Source: Symbiodinium natans (Eukaryota; Sar; Dinophyceae; Suessiales; Symbiodiniaceae). From it: a stretch of 64,000 nt of DNA. Both the position numbers and the translations under genes were made by a program. The stretch lies in NCBI GenBank assembly GCA_905221605.1, contig CAJNDS010002461.1, positions 295,208 to 359,207 of the forward strand, given 5' to 3'. Numbering within the stretch: position 1 is the stretch's first letter; each line of letters begins with the position of its first letter. The notes below the pieces were generated by a model. That model ran no database searches. It saw only the letters and a program-made list of their open reading frames with translations, and was not told the DNA's origin. Below are positions 44,737-55,609 of the stretch, piece by piece.

Positions 44737-45160
44737 GGCTGTTGCGTGGCGAGCGCCAGGCATCGACCTCCTACAAAACCTGCGACTCTTACTGCAATGC
44801 CCAAGGTCCGACCACAAGATGCGAGCTCATGCCGAGTGTGCACACTCGGCATTGCAAAAGCCCCAGGTGGCATCGCCTGCGAGAAGGCGTTCATTGGGAC
44901 GGACACTGACTGCGACACCAAGCCGGATGCCCAGACAAAAATGACGAGACTTAGACAGTTGTGGACACTGCACTATACCGCAGTATGTGGACACTTGTCA
45001 TGTGCAGCTCATGAGACCAAGGTCGGAGATCACCTGTTCCGACTCCATTGACGATGTCGATGCTTTGTGTCAGTGCGCAGCACCAAAGGTGAAGGACTGA
45101 TATGCGAGAAGTGCATACAGTATGATGCCGAGTGCACATGCCGAGCACATGCCACGAGTT
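44737..45160 (+). CDS. Cys-rich exon candidates between cassettes 3 and 4
   Basis: At 44810-44940 the + frame reads PQDASSCRVCTLGIAKAPGG, then IACEKAFIGTDTDCDTK. Near 45070-45150 another frame reads GLICEKCIQYDAECTCRA. The spacing differs from the CVWC cassette. They may be additional extracellular modules of the same gene. Borders are unresolved. Confidence 0.33.
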
Positions 45161-45224
45161 CCACGGAGAGAGAGAGAGAGATGTAGAGAGAGAGATGTAG
45201 AGAGATGTAGAGAGATGTAGAGAT
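45161..45224. repeat. GAGAGATGTA tandem repeat
   Basis: GAGA blocks alternate with GATGTAGA units, about six times. Confidence 0.9.
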
Positions 45225-45574
45225 GCTTTGGTCAAGATGCTGGAGTTCGAGGATTCAAGCGCCAACCTTGACTATGCCGCAGCCTTGCCGCGCACCGCCG
45301 AGGCCCGCGGCACCCGGAAAATGAACGCAAGGTCTAAACTCGACAGGCACTTTGTTTTTTTTCTGGTTCTTGCCACTCAGTCAGGCTGACATGAACTGCC
45401 TAGAGTTGGCAGCTCCTGGCTCAGAAGGGCGCAAACGTCAAATTTGCAACATACTCAAGACTATACTCAAGAAAAGAGGGAAGGTCTGTCGTACAGTGTC
45501 GCACAGTCCCTCTGCCAAGACATTGTAGTCGGCCGGATCGGAGAGCTCAGGAGTCGGGATGCGGAGCCATCAAG

Positions 45575-46445
45575 GACAAGGAGACCTGCCTGGGAAGCTT
45601 TGGCTGGCAGAGCTGTAGGAAAAGAGGACTTGGCTGGGTTGTTCAGATCTGTTGACGGAATCCGGCGCCGCACTCTGATCATGTTCCAAGGAAGTCGCGA
45701 TGGAGGCATGGAGTCCCTTCGCGGCCTCGCGATCTACGGCGAGCCCTGCGTTTGGTGCGGCGGTGGGCGAGGGGCTTAGTCGGCTTAGTGGAATGCGGGA
45801 GGCAGAGATTATCGAAAGCATAGCGGCGTAGCGGTTTCACTACAGCAGGTATTGATGGCAGGCGTGAGGAAGTTAAAGGAGAGAATTTGAGAATCCCACA
45901 ACCCTTCCAACGATGCGTGCACGTGGGGCCATTGGCAACATTTTGTGACAGCATTGGATGAATTTGTTATGCCTGCAGACAACGTTTCTCGATCAAGCGT
46001 AGTACAACTTCATGTAAATCTTGAATCCCTTGTGTCCTTAGCAAGCAGTGGTGAGTGTGAACTTTGCATGCCGATGCCGTTTCCAGAGACCCTTGCAAGA
46101 CTTAACCCGCAAAACCCCATGCCGTGCAAGGTTGTGCAGTGACCAAAGTGCCTCTGTCTGCAGTGCCTACGACTTCCTGGCAAATGGTTTGGGCTTGGTT
46201 GGGGCCCAAAGAAGATAGTATTTGACAGGGCAGAGCGGTTTGAACAACCACGTTGGCCGCAGGCTTTCGGTGTTCGGGCCACCCTGGCCATGGTTTGGTG
46301 ATCCTCAGTTTAGGGGATGCTACTCTGTTTTGCATGTTTTGCGCTTGAGGTGCAGAGTCTATTGCATCTTGGCACAGAGCAATTTGCGTTGCTCCTGGCC
46401 TGCCAGGCGCCAGCTTCCGTTTCGGCGGTTGCTACGTGCAAGAAG
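45575..46445 (+). CDS. CVWC cassette 4 (exons A-D)
   Basis: Exon A 45575-45593 starts AG|GAC AAG, encodes DKETCLG and ends at a GA donor in phase 1. Exon B 45691-45766 starts AG|GA, reads SRDGGMESLRGLAIYGE, then PCVWCGGG, and ends GG|GC in phase 2. Exon C 46131-46186 is 56 nt, encodes LCSDQSASVCSAYDFLANG and ends at a GT donor. Exon D 46378-46445 starts AG|AG, encodes QFALLLACQAPASVSAVATC and ends before GC in phase 0. Every phase equals those in cassettes 5 and 6 at the corresponding B/C and C/D borders. Introns are 97, 364 and 191 nt. The family is not recognised. Confidence 0.75.
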
Positions 46446-46537
46446 GCTTGCGTGGGTGCGGGTGATGGACCATGGCTGTCCTGTTGCACCTGTCTTGTCG
46501 GGGTATGGCCCAGGGTCTTCAACCCACTGAGAGTGTC

Positions 46538-46557
46538 GGGGGGGGGGGGGGGGGGGG
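46538..46557. repeat. G20 homopolymer
   Basis: An uninterrupted G run about 90 bases after cassette 4. Confidence 0.95.
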
Positions 46558-47499
46558 TCTTACGACATTATTCGCAACGCTGCGAGATGCTTCGGCAAGT
46601 TGCTGGGAGCCGCCAGGCGGCCGCGGCGCCTGAGAGCGAGGCGCCACTTGGAGCGGAGCCGCAGTTGCTGGGAGCGCCTGCCTCAGCACATCTCAGCACT
46701 GGCCACGAGATGCCAGGAGTTTCCAGAAGCTCTTAATACGGACATGTGGCAACGGCCTTTGATGCCCATTGTCTGTAGCTAGACACAACCCTGTTGAGCT
46801 TTTAGCTCTGTACTTCAGCAGCTCCATTTCCTAAACCTCCAAGTTTGGCCAGGCTGGAGCGCCCCCTGCTGCCGATGTGCCCCCCTCAACGCCTGCGATG
46901 GTGGCAGCCTCGGATGACAAAGTACGAGTCGAAGGGGCCTCCCTCCACTCATCCTTGGGCTTCTTCGGCTCGTACTTCGGCTCGTCCTCGTCCTTCGGCT
47001 CGTCCTTCGGCTCGTCCTTCTCGGCGTTCGAGGCCAAGGCGCAGGCTGGCGCTCACCTCAGCAGCCACAGGTTCGTGGTGTTGTTGCGATCTGCTGCGTA
47101 TTCTGCTTATGCGTCACCCACCACACTGCTAAGGTTCCGGTGCCATGTGCTCCAGCCATCCGGGGTGTGCCAAGCTATTATCTTAGTTTCTTAGTTCTGG
47201 AACAAAGTGTGGATTGATGCGCATTGCCCCCGACTGTAAAGGCTCAGTGGCAGCTGCTGCCCGAATGCTGCTGGGGTTTTCCTTGCATGTTGCCCCAAGC
47301 CGAAGAGTGTTTCCAGAGGCACAGGGTGCTGGCCGTAGCCATGGCAGCCATGGATGCCAGGTCCTCCTCGACTGTTGCAACGGGATTGAGCCAGTGGCTT
47401 TGCCCTCGTCTCCCACACTGGAGGCTGCGACTGTTCGTAAATATGCGCTGTGTTGCATCATTGCATGCTCATCGCATGCTCATTGCGTGATGCTTTCAG

Positions 47500-47850
47500 A
47501 CCTCGCCTGCCGCGCCTGGCGTGCCACCCGTGGCTGTGGTGACCGTCCCCCCTTCCGTTGTGGCCGTCCCGCACGTCGTCATCCCCAAGGCAAGGGCGAG
47601 ATGGAGCGCGATGGGCGACATACAGACATGTGCAAATTCGACTGCGGGAGCCTTAACCTCTTCAATCGAGGCGCCCGGCTCACTGGAGGCACCCGCACCA
47701 GAACTGGCGGCGCCAGAGCTGGCAGCACCGGCGGCGCCCGAGTTGCATCTAAGAGCATCTCGCTGTGTCACAGCTGTGTCGCAGTGTGACTGCCGCAAAC
47801 GTTGGCTCAGCACACCACGCACTGCGCAACTACCGCGACAGTACTGTGCA
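47500..47850 (+). CDS. Pro/Ala-rich linker exons
   Basis: Exon 47500-47589 (AG to a GC donor with the GCAAGG consensus, phase 0 both ends) encodes TSPAAPGVPPVAVVTVPPS and a hydrophobic Pro-rich continuation. The next exon, from 47626 (phase 0), reads TCANSTAGALTSSIEAPG, then repeated APELAAPEL units, then RCVTAVSQC. Such Pro/Ala linkers commonly separate domains in secreted carbohydrate-active proteins. They lie between cassettes 4 and 5 in compatible phase, consistent with one modular polypeptide. The frame is continuous, so splicing at 47589 is likely but not proven. Confidence 0.5.
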
Positions 47851-48561
47851 CTGCAGGTCGTGAGCGCGCGCATTCGGCAATTCGGCATCCGTAATACGTA
47901 CAAGACAGAATTTGGCTTGTGTACAGTATTTGGTTGTGTCGAGCCCCAAATCCCTCCCACGGTCCGCATGCTGCTCAGTTTATCAGCTTTCTTGCAGTAT
48001 CGCATGCACCAGCAAGGAGCCTGCCAAGCTGACGTACATGGACGAAATGCCGGCCAAGGGCTTTCTCTGGACTGTCATTTGTGGCCGACGCTGCTCAGCC
48101 CATGCTTGTGTCTGAGGATCACCTTCCTGGGCCACCCAAACTACCAGAGGTGAATCTTGCCGGGGCCTCGGATGACGCGCTCCATTCATTTGCTTCCCCA
48201 GTCTCCTTCTACTTCCCCAGTCCTTCTCCAACATAGACCTTTCCTGGCTTTCCAGCACGCAGGGGTCCCTGGCTGCCAACTGGGTGCCTCCGCGCCCATC
48301 CCAGGTCCGGGCATGTTTGGCATAAGCCGTAGCCGCCATGGCCACTTGTAGCATTGTAGCTCCCAGTATGTCCAGGGAATGGCGCTTGGTAGTTCTTGTC
48401 GACTGGCCCTGACAGGATCAACTGAAGTGTATGCTTCCAGAACCAAACGGATGCGGCAGCTTGGCAGAATGCAGTTGAACTCGGCGGCGAGCTATGCAGC
48501 CATGTCGTTCTGTCTTCCAAGATTGCTACATTTCTCTCCGTGCTCTTGAGGCTCCATTCGG

Positions 48562-49162
48562 CACAAGCTGATGTGCCTCAGCCGGGAACTCGAAAGAACA
48601 TGCAAAGATTGCTAGCAATTTTTGCTATAGCTGCGCGCTGATAACCATATCTACCCCCAAGCCTTCTTAAAGCCCTGGTCCCTTTAAAAGCCCTCTCCAG
48701 AGGCCGAGTCGACGGCCGCACGGGCTACAAGTCTCATGGTTTGAACGTGGGGGGTGAGCCTTGCGTGTGGTGCGGCGGAGGGCGCCTCCCCCAGCGTCCT
48801 CAGGATTCGAGGCGATCGGTGCTCCTCTCTCTAAAAGTGGAATTTGACACCAGGCCGTGCACCACCAACAATGATGCCATGTGCGAGCCATACGATTGGC
48901 TCATGAACGGTGAGGGCAAGGCCTCGGCCCTCTCCACCGCTCCACGCCTTTTTTTGGACAGTCACTGCCCGGCTCTGCCTCCAGGCCTTCAACAAGCGGA
49001 ACGCTGGGAGACCTTGCAGGGGGTTTCGGGTTCCACACCTCCTTTCAGAATTCACATTATCTCCTTGGCCCTCTTCTCTTCTTTCACGAGAGCTTCTTTT
49101 GGCTGAAGCATTTCTGAGCAGAGAGCACCGAGGCCGCCTCCTGGCTGGTGGCCAAGTGCCAG
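48562..49162 (+). CDS. CVWC cassette 5 (exons A-D)
   Basis: Exon A reads HKLMCLS up to 48580, with a GC donor in phase 1; its 5' border is not fixed. Exon B 48703-48781 starts AG|GC, reads RVDGRTGYKSHGLNVGG, then EPCVWCGGG, and ends GG|GC in phase 2. Exon C 48854-48909 is 56 nt, encodes PCTTNNDAMCEPYDWLMNG and ends at a canonical GTGAGG donor. Exon D 49122-49162 starts AG|AG, encodes STEAASWLVAKCQ and ends before GC in phase 0. His replaces the Asp of the DKxxC motif. The A/B splice restores the CLS-x-x-DG consensus found in copies 1 and 3, which supports these borders. Confidence 0.75.
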
Positions 49163-49265
49163 GCAGTGAAGAGATGCATGGTGAAACATGTGAAACGCAA
49201 GAGGTCTGTATGGAAGTACGGTATGTATGCATGTTTTTTTTATGGGTGAATAAGACATACATGTG

Positions 49266-49315
49266 TGGGGGGGGAGAGAGACGCAGAGAGAGAGAGGGGG
49301 AGAGAGAGATGGGGG
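49266..49315. repeat. (GA)n tract
   Basis: A GGGGGGGG run passes into GAGAGA-type purine DNA. Further GA-rich DNA occurs at 49410-49520. Confidence 0.85.
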
Positions 49316-49719
49316 AGTGTGTGTTCTTCACTGTGCATCGACGGAGAATACGGACGCATCGCTCGCGCGGCGTGGCTCCATGCCCAGCAGAAGAAGCAGG
49401 GAGGGAGAGAGAGCGAGAGCGTGAGAATGAGAGAGGGAGCAGACGCGGGGAGAAGAAGGGGGATAGGGGTGGCACAGCGGATGCAAATCAGAGAGGGAAA
49501 GAAAAGAGCGAGGAGCAACAACCGACGAGCGGACGATGCCTCCCAAGAGATGGTCTCATAATCACAGGGTCTTTTTTCGGTGAAATACGGAAGAAGCAGG
49601 GCCAGAGACCAACGGGCATGCACAGGGGGTTGCTACAACGACGCCGAGAGCTGAGGATGATGGCACAGTCGTGTGTGAGACAAGCAGCGACTCAAGCACA
49701 TCATAGAACAGACTCTCTC

Positions 49720-51410
49720 TGAAAGACGACCAGCCAACACTAGGACAAGTGTTTGGATGTTCGGAGCAGCAGGGTTTCTCTTTACGGCAGGGTTTCGGGA
49801 TTGGGGATGTTTGTCGGAGTTTTCAGGTCGGGGGACACAGGCTATTGCCAGGACTAAATTATGAGAGATACAGGCCGATGTCATTCGTGACTTAATGGGT
49901 GACATACCACATGAGACAGGTGTGCACAGTTTTCCTGGGAGGTTGAAGATTCGGCATAGTAAGGTAGCCCTCCTTCCCGTTTCCCTCGGGCGCTATACCT
50001 CACACTCGCCCGAACACAGGGGGTTGGATCTGCCATCACAAACCTTTCGATCCCTCAATCCGACTTCTTCCTCATCCACCGCAGAGGAAGACGGAGGGAA
50101 GAGCTCCCTCTAGAGGGATGAAGCATCGCATGGAAGCCGAACACACAAGGACGATTCACGAGAGGGGCACCTCGCCATGATGGAGAAGATGATGTACAGG
50201 AAGGGCCAACCATGGCCTGGAGGGAGAGGCCACGATGGCCGCATAGGATGGGGAGCCACTTGCCTCCATCAAGACCGGAGTTTATTGCAAGGGGGGGGGG
50301 GGGGTGGTGGAGGGCGGGGGGCAGGAGGAAAACGGACAACGGGGTGGGGAGGGGGCAAAGACAGACGTTGTTAGAAGCGAGGGCGCGACTGAGAGAGGGG
50401 AAGGTCGCAGGGGCCGACCTGCTCACGAAGGACTGGGGTTGTGATAGCCTCTACCTAAAATCTCAGAAAAAATCAAAAGCAATCAAACAAGAATCAAAGA
50501 AACATCAGAAAAATAATCAACACTCGAAAAATCCCATGAAAATCCAAAAATATCCAGAACACAATGAAAAAAAGAAGCACAATAGTTAGCCACATCCCGG
50601 CCCCAAGCTCCGTTTTGTTCTTGATGTTTGTTTGTTTTTTTCTGAGTCTCTGGGATTGGGCAGGTTGTGAGTTGATTTTTTGGGCGAGTTGTTTTTTGAT
50701 TGTTATTTGATTCTATGTTGTTTTTTGAATAAACCCCCGAAAACCTTCTCCTGTGGGTAAGAGGCCATCACAAGACTAGGGGACCAGCTGAGTAATCCTG
50801 TTAGAGCACTGTTTAGCTGTTGCTTAGCTACGGGGAACCAGCAAGTGAGCCTGCGCACCAGGGACCTGGCAGAGGGTCACACACCGCCCCAAGCGAAGTT
50901 AGCAGGACAAGACTCTCACTCTGCAAAAGGAGACGCCAATTGGGGTTTTCACGACTTAGAAAGAGTACTGAGCAAATGGGCTTTGCGGAGGAGCTTTTTC
51001 AAAAGAGCAAATCGATTGGGAAAAGCTGCCGTGCGTAAATTGGACCTGCCGCTGGCATAGTAGTTTGTTCTGGAGGCATTATACCTCGCCGTTCAGGGCC
51101 GGTCTTGGGTGGCTCCTCAAAAACAGCTCCAACACTTTTTTGTTTCGCAAGGTTCCTTCACTGACTTCCCGATATGCGGTTCCCGACTCTCATACCAGCT
51201 GAAATGCATATCCAGAACAAGAAGAAAAGCGGAATAGCAGAAGAAGGAGACGATGATCAATAAAAGAAGAAAAGTGAGGCCAACCACGGAAATCTAAAAC
51301 GGCGTGTTGCGTGTGTTGCCAGGATGATCGCAATGCCGTGTTTGACAACCTGAGCTGCTTGAAGCGCTCTGAGATCGGATGCAATCACATCAAGGCCAGA
51401 ACTTGAGCTT
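49720..51410. other. No gene recognised
   Basis: This lies between cassettes 5 and 6. It contains a G14 run at 50291-50304 and A/T-rich stretches at 50455-50590 and 50600-50740. No cassette motif or other exon is convincing. Confidence 0.4.
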
Positions 51411-51469
51411 CTCACCATATGAATCATATGAAGGTATTTGAAGAGATTTGTCTTGGATGTCTTGGGCAG

Positions 51470-51937
51470 GACAAGAGCCAGTGCCTGGCCAGCATGGATG
51501 CCCGCCCCTTCGACGAGGTGGCCGGCTTCAAGGTGCCACGGCACGGTGACTGCCTGTTAACTGCCTTGACCCCTCTTTCACTACCTGGTCACTACTTTTC
51601 CCTTTCGCTCCACACCGATCTCTGATCTCTTCCGTAGGCGAGGCACCAGCCCTGCGTCTGGTGTGGTGGCGGGCCCACGCCCCAGCCTACCGCATGCTTC
51701 AGCCATCTTCTGCTCCTTCTGCACAGCCTGCAGATGTCTGAATCAGATTGGACTCTTGAGGAGCTGCCACTCCAACAACGACAATGCCTGCGAGCCTTAC
51801 GACTTCGTAATGAACGGCGCAGGCGACGTGTTTGTTTCACAAAGGCACACGGGGAAATCCTTAGCCGCTCTGCTGTTTCAGGTCAAGCTTTCGACTACAC
51901 CTATGCTTCGAACACCTACTTGGTGGCTGAGTGCCAG
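51470..51937 (+). CDS. CVWC cassette 6 (exons A-D, type II, best preserved)
   Basis: Exon A 51470-51532 starts AG|GAC AAG, reads DKSQCLASMDARPFDEVAG plus FK, and ends before a GT donor in phase 0. Exon B 51638-51672 reads ARHQPCVWCGGG and ends GG|GC in phase 2. Exon C 51761-51816 is 56 nt, encodes SCHSNNDNACEPYDFVMNG and ends at a GC donor. Exon D 51882-51937 starts AG|GT, encodes QAFDYTYASNTYLVAECQ and ends before GT in phase 0. The joined domain is about 64 residues with six Cys, an even number suggesting three disulphides. It is the copy nearest the CBM1 exons. I recognise no family name. Confidence 0.78.
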
Positions 51938-52631
51938 GTGTGCTCCACGCAGTACTGAGTAATGTACTGTCCATGGCCGCTTTAAGCTGCCAGGAGGGCC
52001 ATGCAAAACCTGGCAGCTATCCTGCTGCCCACATCGATCGAGGCTTGCCCGCGCAGGCGTGGGATCTTCTTTGTGTTCAAGAGTGCCATGGCGTGGGAAT
52101 GTGCTGCTAGCAAGTGTGGTTGGTTCAGGTGAAATGTGGAGAGAACACTCGCACATGGGACTCCGTTGGTCCTAGTCTCAGTCAAGTTTTCTAGCAACTT
52201 GTAGTACGCTGTGCAGGGGCCTGTGGCCCAAAAGTAGCTGCCTCCTGGCATCGTAGCACTGGCAAGGCAAAGTCTGCGGCCATTGTGATGTCACAGTGCC
52301 CAACATCAACGCCCTGACCTTGTTTCGAGTTGCAGAATGTTGTATCGGATTCTGACGCTCCCTTTGTGAGGCGACGTTCGTGACTTGTGAGAAGTACTGT
52401 CAATCTCACGGCTGGATCCCCTTTTCACACTGTGTCGCGGGCTTGGCAGTGTCCCACAGCTTCTTGCGCACTTTTTCCTCGGAGGTCTTAAGTGCCTGAA
52501 CTCGGACCGAGCCTTCACTCACAGCTGCGAAGTACAGAATTCGGAGTGCGCAAATCTGGGGCGCAAGTTGTGTGGAGTGGGGCCCTTGGCGCCATGGTGA
52601 CCATCATGGTGACTGCGGTCCTTCTTGACAG

Positions 52632-52730
52632 GTACATTCACAACTGCAATCACGCGTTTGAGATGGGTGACTTCGCCCGCTGCGAGTGCTCCCACGAGGC
52701 TCGGATCCCCTCAAGAAGACGCATCCGAGA
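52632..52730 (+). CDS. Cys-containing exon candidate
   Basis: After AG at 52630-52631 the + frame reads [20 protein letters not shown], then [13 protein letters not shown]. It lies between cassette 6 and the linker/CBM1 exons and may contribute a short Cys-rich spacer. The 3' border is not determined. Confidence 0.35.
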
Positions 52731-52815
52731 CACATCCAACAGGCATTCCAATGATCTGCACTCGTTCCAGGGTCAGCCAAGGAAGCGAGAGAGCCTTTGC
52801 AAACTCCTGCTGTAG

Positions 52816-53027
52816 GCTTCGCCGGCTGGAGAGCAAGGGGCTGCAGCGCAAGGGGCTGCAGCGCAAGGGGCTGCAGGAGAAGGGGCTGCAGGACCAGGGG
52901 CTGCAGGACCAGGGGCTGCAGGACCAGGGGCTGCAGAGCAAGGGGCAGCAGAGCAAGGGCCGATGCTCGTGCCTGCCTTCCCGCAGAAGCCCCGGCAGGG
53001 CCAAAGCTTCCGAGAGAAGGCCTGCAA
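52816..53027 (+). CDS. Ala/Gly-rich linker exon encoded by a 15-bp minisatellite
   Basis: Starts AG|GCT in phase 0 and reads [20 protein letters not shown], continuing as [10 protein letters not shown] units. It then has [20 protein letters not shown] and ends ACK at a GT donor in phase 2. The DNA at 52830-52950 is a 15-bp tandem repeat built on GGGGCTGCAG. Only this frame gives a sensible flexible linker; the other two read Arg/Cys or Lys/Leu runs. The phase-2 end fits the phase-2 start of the CBM1 exon exactly, so it is probably the hinge before the binding module. Confidence 0.55.
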
Positions 53028-53059
53028 GTGTCTGCAAGTCAGAATCTGACTTTTCTCAG

Positions 53060-53340
53060 GTATGCGCAGTGCGGCGGCAAGCTGTGGAAGGGCACCCAGA
53101 GGTGTCAGGCAACACGGCAAGACTCGATAACAGAATGCTGCAAAATGCATCTTGCCATCTTGCTGGAAGCGCACTTTGCAGCGCAGTTGGCAGATCTTGT
53201 GTTGCAGGCGGAGAGTCGTTGCGTTGCACCTCTCTCAGAGACTTAGAGCAGCTCAAAGCTAGAGCCAAGCTTGTAGGGACGAGACCCGTTGCTTATACCC
53301 AGAGGCCATCAACGAGTGGTACAGCCAATGCCTGCCTGGT
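53060..53340 (+). CDS. CBM1 (fungal-type cellulose-binding) domain in three exons
   Basis: CBM1 is a small disulphide wedge that binds crystalline cellulose. Exon a 53060-53101 (AG|G to a GT donor) encodes YAQCGGKLWKGTQ. Exon b 53194-53237 (AG|A to a GA donor) encodes SCVAGGESLRCTSL. Exon c from 53303 encodes AINEWYSQCLPG. Joined in phase they give QCGG-x-x-W-x-G, then C-V-x-G, then NEWYSQCLP, with all four Cys and the aromatic Trp/Tyr of the flat binding face. It follows the Ala/Gly linker and cassette 6, as in modular secreted wall proteins. The frame stays open past 53340, so what follows the domain is uncertain. Cellulose is the main polysaccharide of dinoflagellate thecal plates. Confidence 0.72.
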
Positions 53341-55120
53341 GTGAGCTCCCTAAGTTACTGCAATTTCCAGCTTGCATGTTGCCACGACTTGGACCCTTCT
53401 ATCACCGAGGACCTGTCAAATCCTGACCAAGCTGCCACCGCAGCGAAGGTCGCGGCACAGGCCAGCGCTCACGGAGGTGAAACGAAGCACAAGCATCCTC
53501 AAGAATGTGAGCACATACAAAGATGAGTCGTTCGCGCGGTTTTGCTTAGTGCCTCAGCGACAGAGGAGGATCCATTAGACTTGGCTAGAATTGTTACCTA
53601 ACAGTTTATCAGGCCAGGGGAGGGTTAAAGTGGAACAACTTGTATTTGATGAGCGCCCACTCCAAAACAGGTCCTTCAAAGTCCCACCCATCCCACCCAC
53701 GAATGATCCCTGAGTGCCCGGGGCGGTGCAAAAAGAGGACTGTGCCCAAGCTGCTGCAGCGTGAGTCCTGAAAAGGGGTTCGAGAAGTGGGAAAACTTGG
53801 TCCGCATGAACCACTGACACCGTTGAGGGGCCGAGACGGGCCGAGATGCGATTTTTCAAGGGATGCTAAGGTTGAACAACTTGGTTTTGGGGGATCAAGG
53901 GGGCGACACAATCTCAGCAGCAGGCGCAGGGCAAGACCGTCGAGGAGCAGGCTCCCCACTTGACGGCACCTTTTCGTGCCCAGCCTTGACTAGCTGGGAT
54001 CGACGGATGTGCAGGCGAACTACGCGGGGGATGCGGCCAGCAAGGCTGCCCAAGCGGCAGGCATGGCGGTGACGTCGCAGGTGCAAGTCGCACCTTCACC
54101 CTGGAAGACTAGGTGCCGTGAATTATAGTTGACTGATGGCAGGCGACTCGCGCCTACGTGGGTTCCGCAGGAACTGGCGTTGCAGGTGGACTGACAAAGG
54201 ACCAGGCAAGGGGGAACATGCCGGTGGTTCCTCAAGCGATAGCAGCGCATACGGTTCCTGCGTCTTTTGGCAGGCGGACAAGATCGGATCAGCAGCTGCG
54301 AGAGCGGCTGTGAGTGGGGCAGGCTTGACCGGAGACGAGGCTCTCTCTTCGCGAAGCCGCGAAGCGTGACCAAGTCGCGTGATCCTTTGCTGTGGGGGCC
54401 TTTTGCAATTTTGCAAGTTCACTCGCTTTTCCAGGCCAAGACCGCAGCGGATGAGGCCCGAGTCGCCGAGTCGCCGAGTCGCCTTGCAATCGCGCATGAT
54501 GGCACGCGAATGCTTGCAGGCCATTGAGGAAGGACAGGCCGGACCGGGCGAGTTGTTGGTGACGGAAGTTAACTGCTCGTATCCTTTTGCTGTGGCAGTA
54601 CATGAGTTCGGATGAGATTTCCTGCTTGGCTTCACAGCAGGTGATCGTTTTCGGCGACAAGTCCATAGCTCAGTGCTGTGCGGAAAGCTTCGAAGCGAAT
54701 GCTTCCGTCTGAAGGGACTGCAAGGTGTAAACCGATGTCCTTTCGTCATGTTGCCCAGCAGTTGGAGCAAAGGGCGGCACCAGATGCTGTCGCCGTTGCG
54801 GCCGATACTGCGTCACAGCTGGCCAAGGCAGATCCTTGCGCGGCATCGTTTCGAATCATTTCCATTAGTGCCACTTTGCCCCATTCTTGGGTTGATAAAG
54901 TTTGGAGCTGTGACTTGATTCGTGACCAGGACCAGGGCAAGGGTCCAAAGGAGCGCTGGTGCGTGGTACTTTCGTAGAAGACGGGCGAACCCGGTTCTGA
55001 TCGCATTGGCACAGGTGCACGAACGCAGGACGAACGCACATGCGTGTCTCCATTGTCCGCCAGGATACCTGCAAGGCTGTTTACAAAGCGGCCGCCAAGA
55101 TGAGCCAGGCCGGAGAACCC
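53341..55120 (+). CDS. Ala-rich helical repeat exons, left part
   Basis: A series of short + exons shares an A-x-x-A-A helical pattern, and several begin AG|GCN (Ala). Examples are SNPDQAATAAKVAAQASAHG (about 53418-53480), ANYAGDAASKAAQAAGMAVT (54015-54080, GT donor) and ADKIGSAAARAA (about 54273-54308, GTGAGT donor). Others are AKTAADEARVAES (from 54435), DAVAVAADTASQLAKAD (about 54784-54835) and AVYKAAAKMSQAGEP (from about 55069). The composition resembles Ala-rich LEA-like or amphipathic helical-bundle proteins, but no family is recognised. The same style resumes at 58.5 kb beyond the AT-rich insertion, so this is probably one gene. Confidence 0.5.
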
Positions 55121-55139
55121 AGACCTGCACTGACCTGCA

Positions 55140-55360
55140 CTGATCTCTCCCCTCTGACTCACCCCTCTCTCTCTCTCGCCTTATATTTCTCTGGCTCTGT
55201 GTTTTGTTCCTCTCTCTCTCTCTCTCTCATTGTCTTGGTCTTGGTCATTGTCTTTGACTTTGTCTTGGTGATTGTCTCTTTCTCAGATCGTCTCTGTCTC
55301 TGATTGTCTCTCTGATTGTGTCTCAGATCGTCTCTGATTGTCTCTGTCTCTGTTCTCCGT
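55140..55360. repeat. (CT)n and TCTCTGATTGTCTC repeats
   Basis: CTCTCT runs alternate with GATTGTCTC/TTGGTC words just left of the AT-rich element. Confidence 0.9.
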
Positions 55361-55561
55361 GCCAACACTTCCAGTTCTGGTAGGCCTTTCGGGGTGACTG
55401 GAACTGTACATCATGGTTTTCTCACGGGATGTATGGTTGTATAACAATGATACAAGCACACAGTGCCGGGTGCTACCCCGCCAAATAGCCGCAAAGCGTG
55501 AGCAAATCTCACTGCGTAAGAGGGAATGACAACATGTCTCTGTCTCTGTCTCCGTCTCTGT

Positions 55562-55603
55562 TATATATATATATATGGGTCACCGCCTATAGCGGTTCCC
55601 CTG
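55562..55603. repeat. Left terminal inverted repeat
   Basis: (TA)n followed by GGGTCACCGCCTATAGCGG and TTCCCCTG, with an internal CCGC/GCGG stem. Confidence 0.6.
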
Positions 55604-55609
55604 TGTTTT

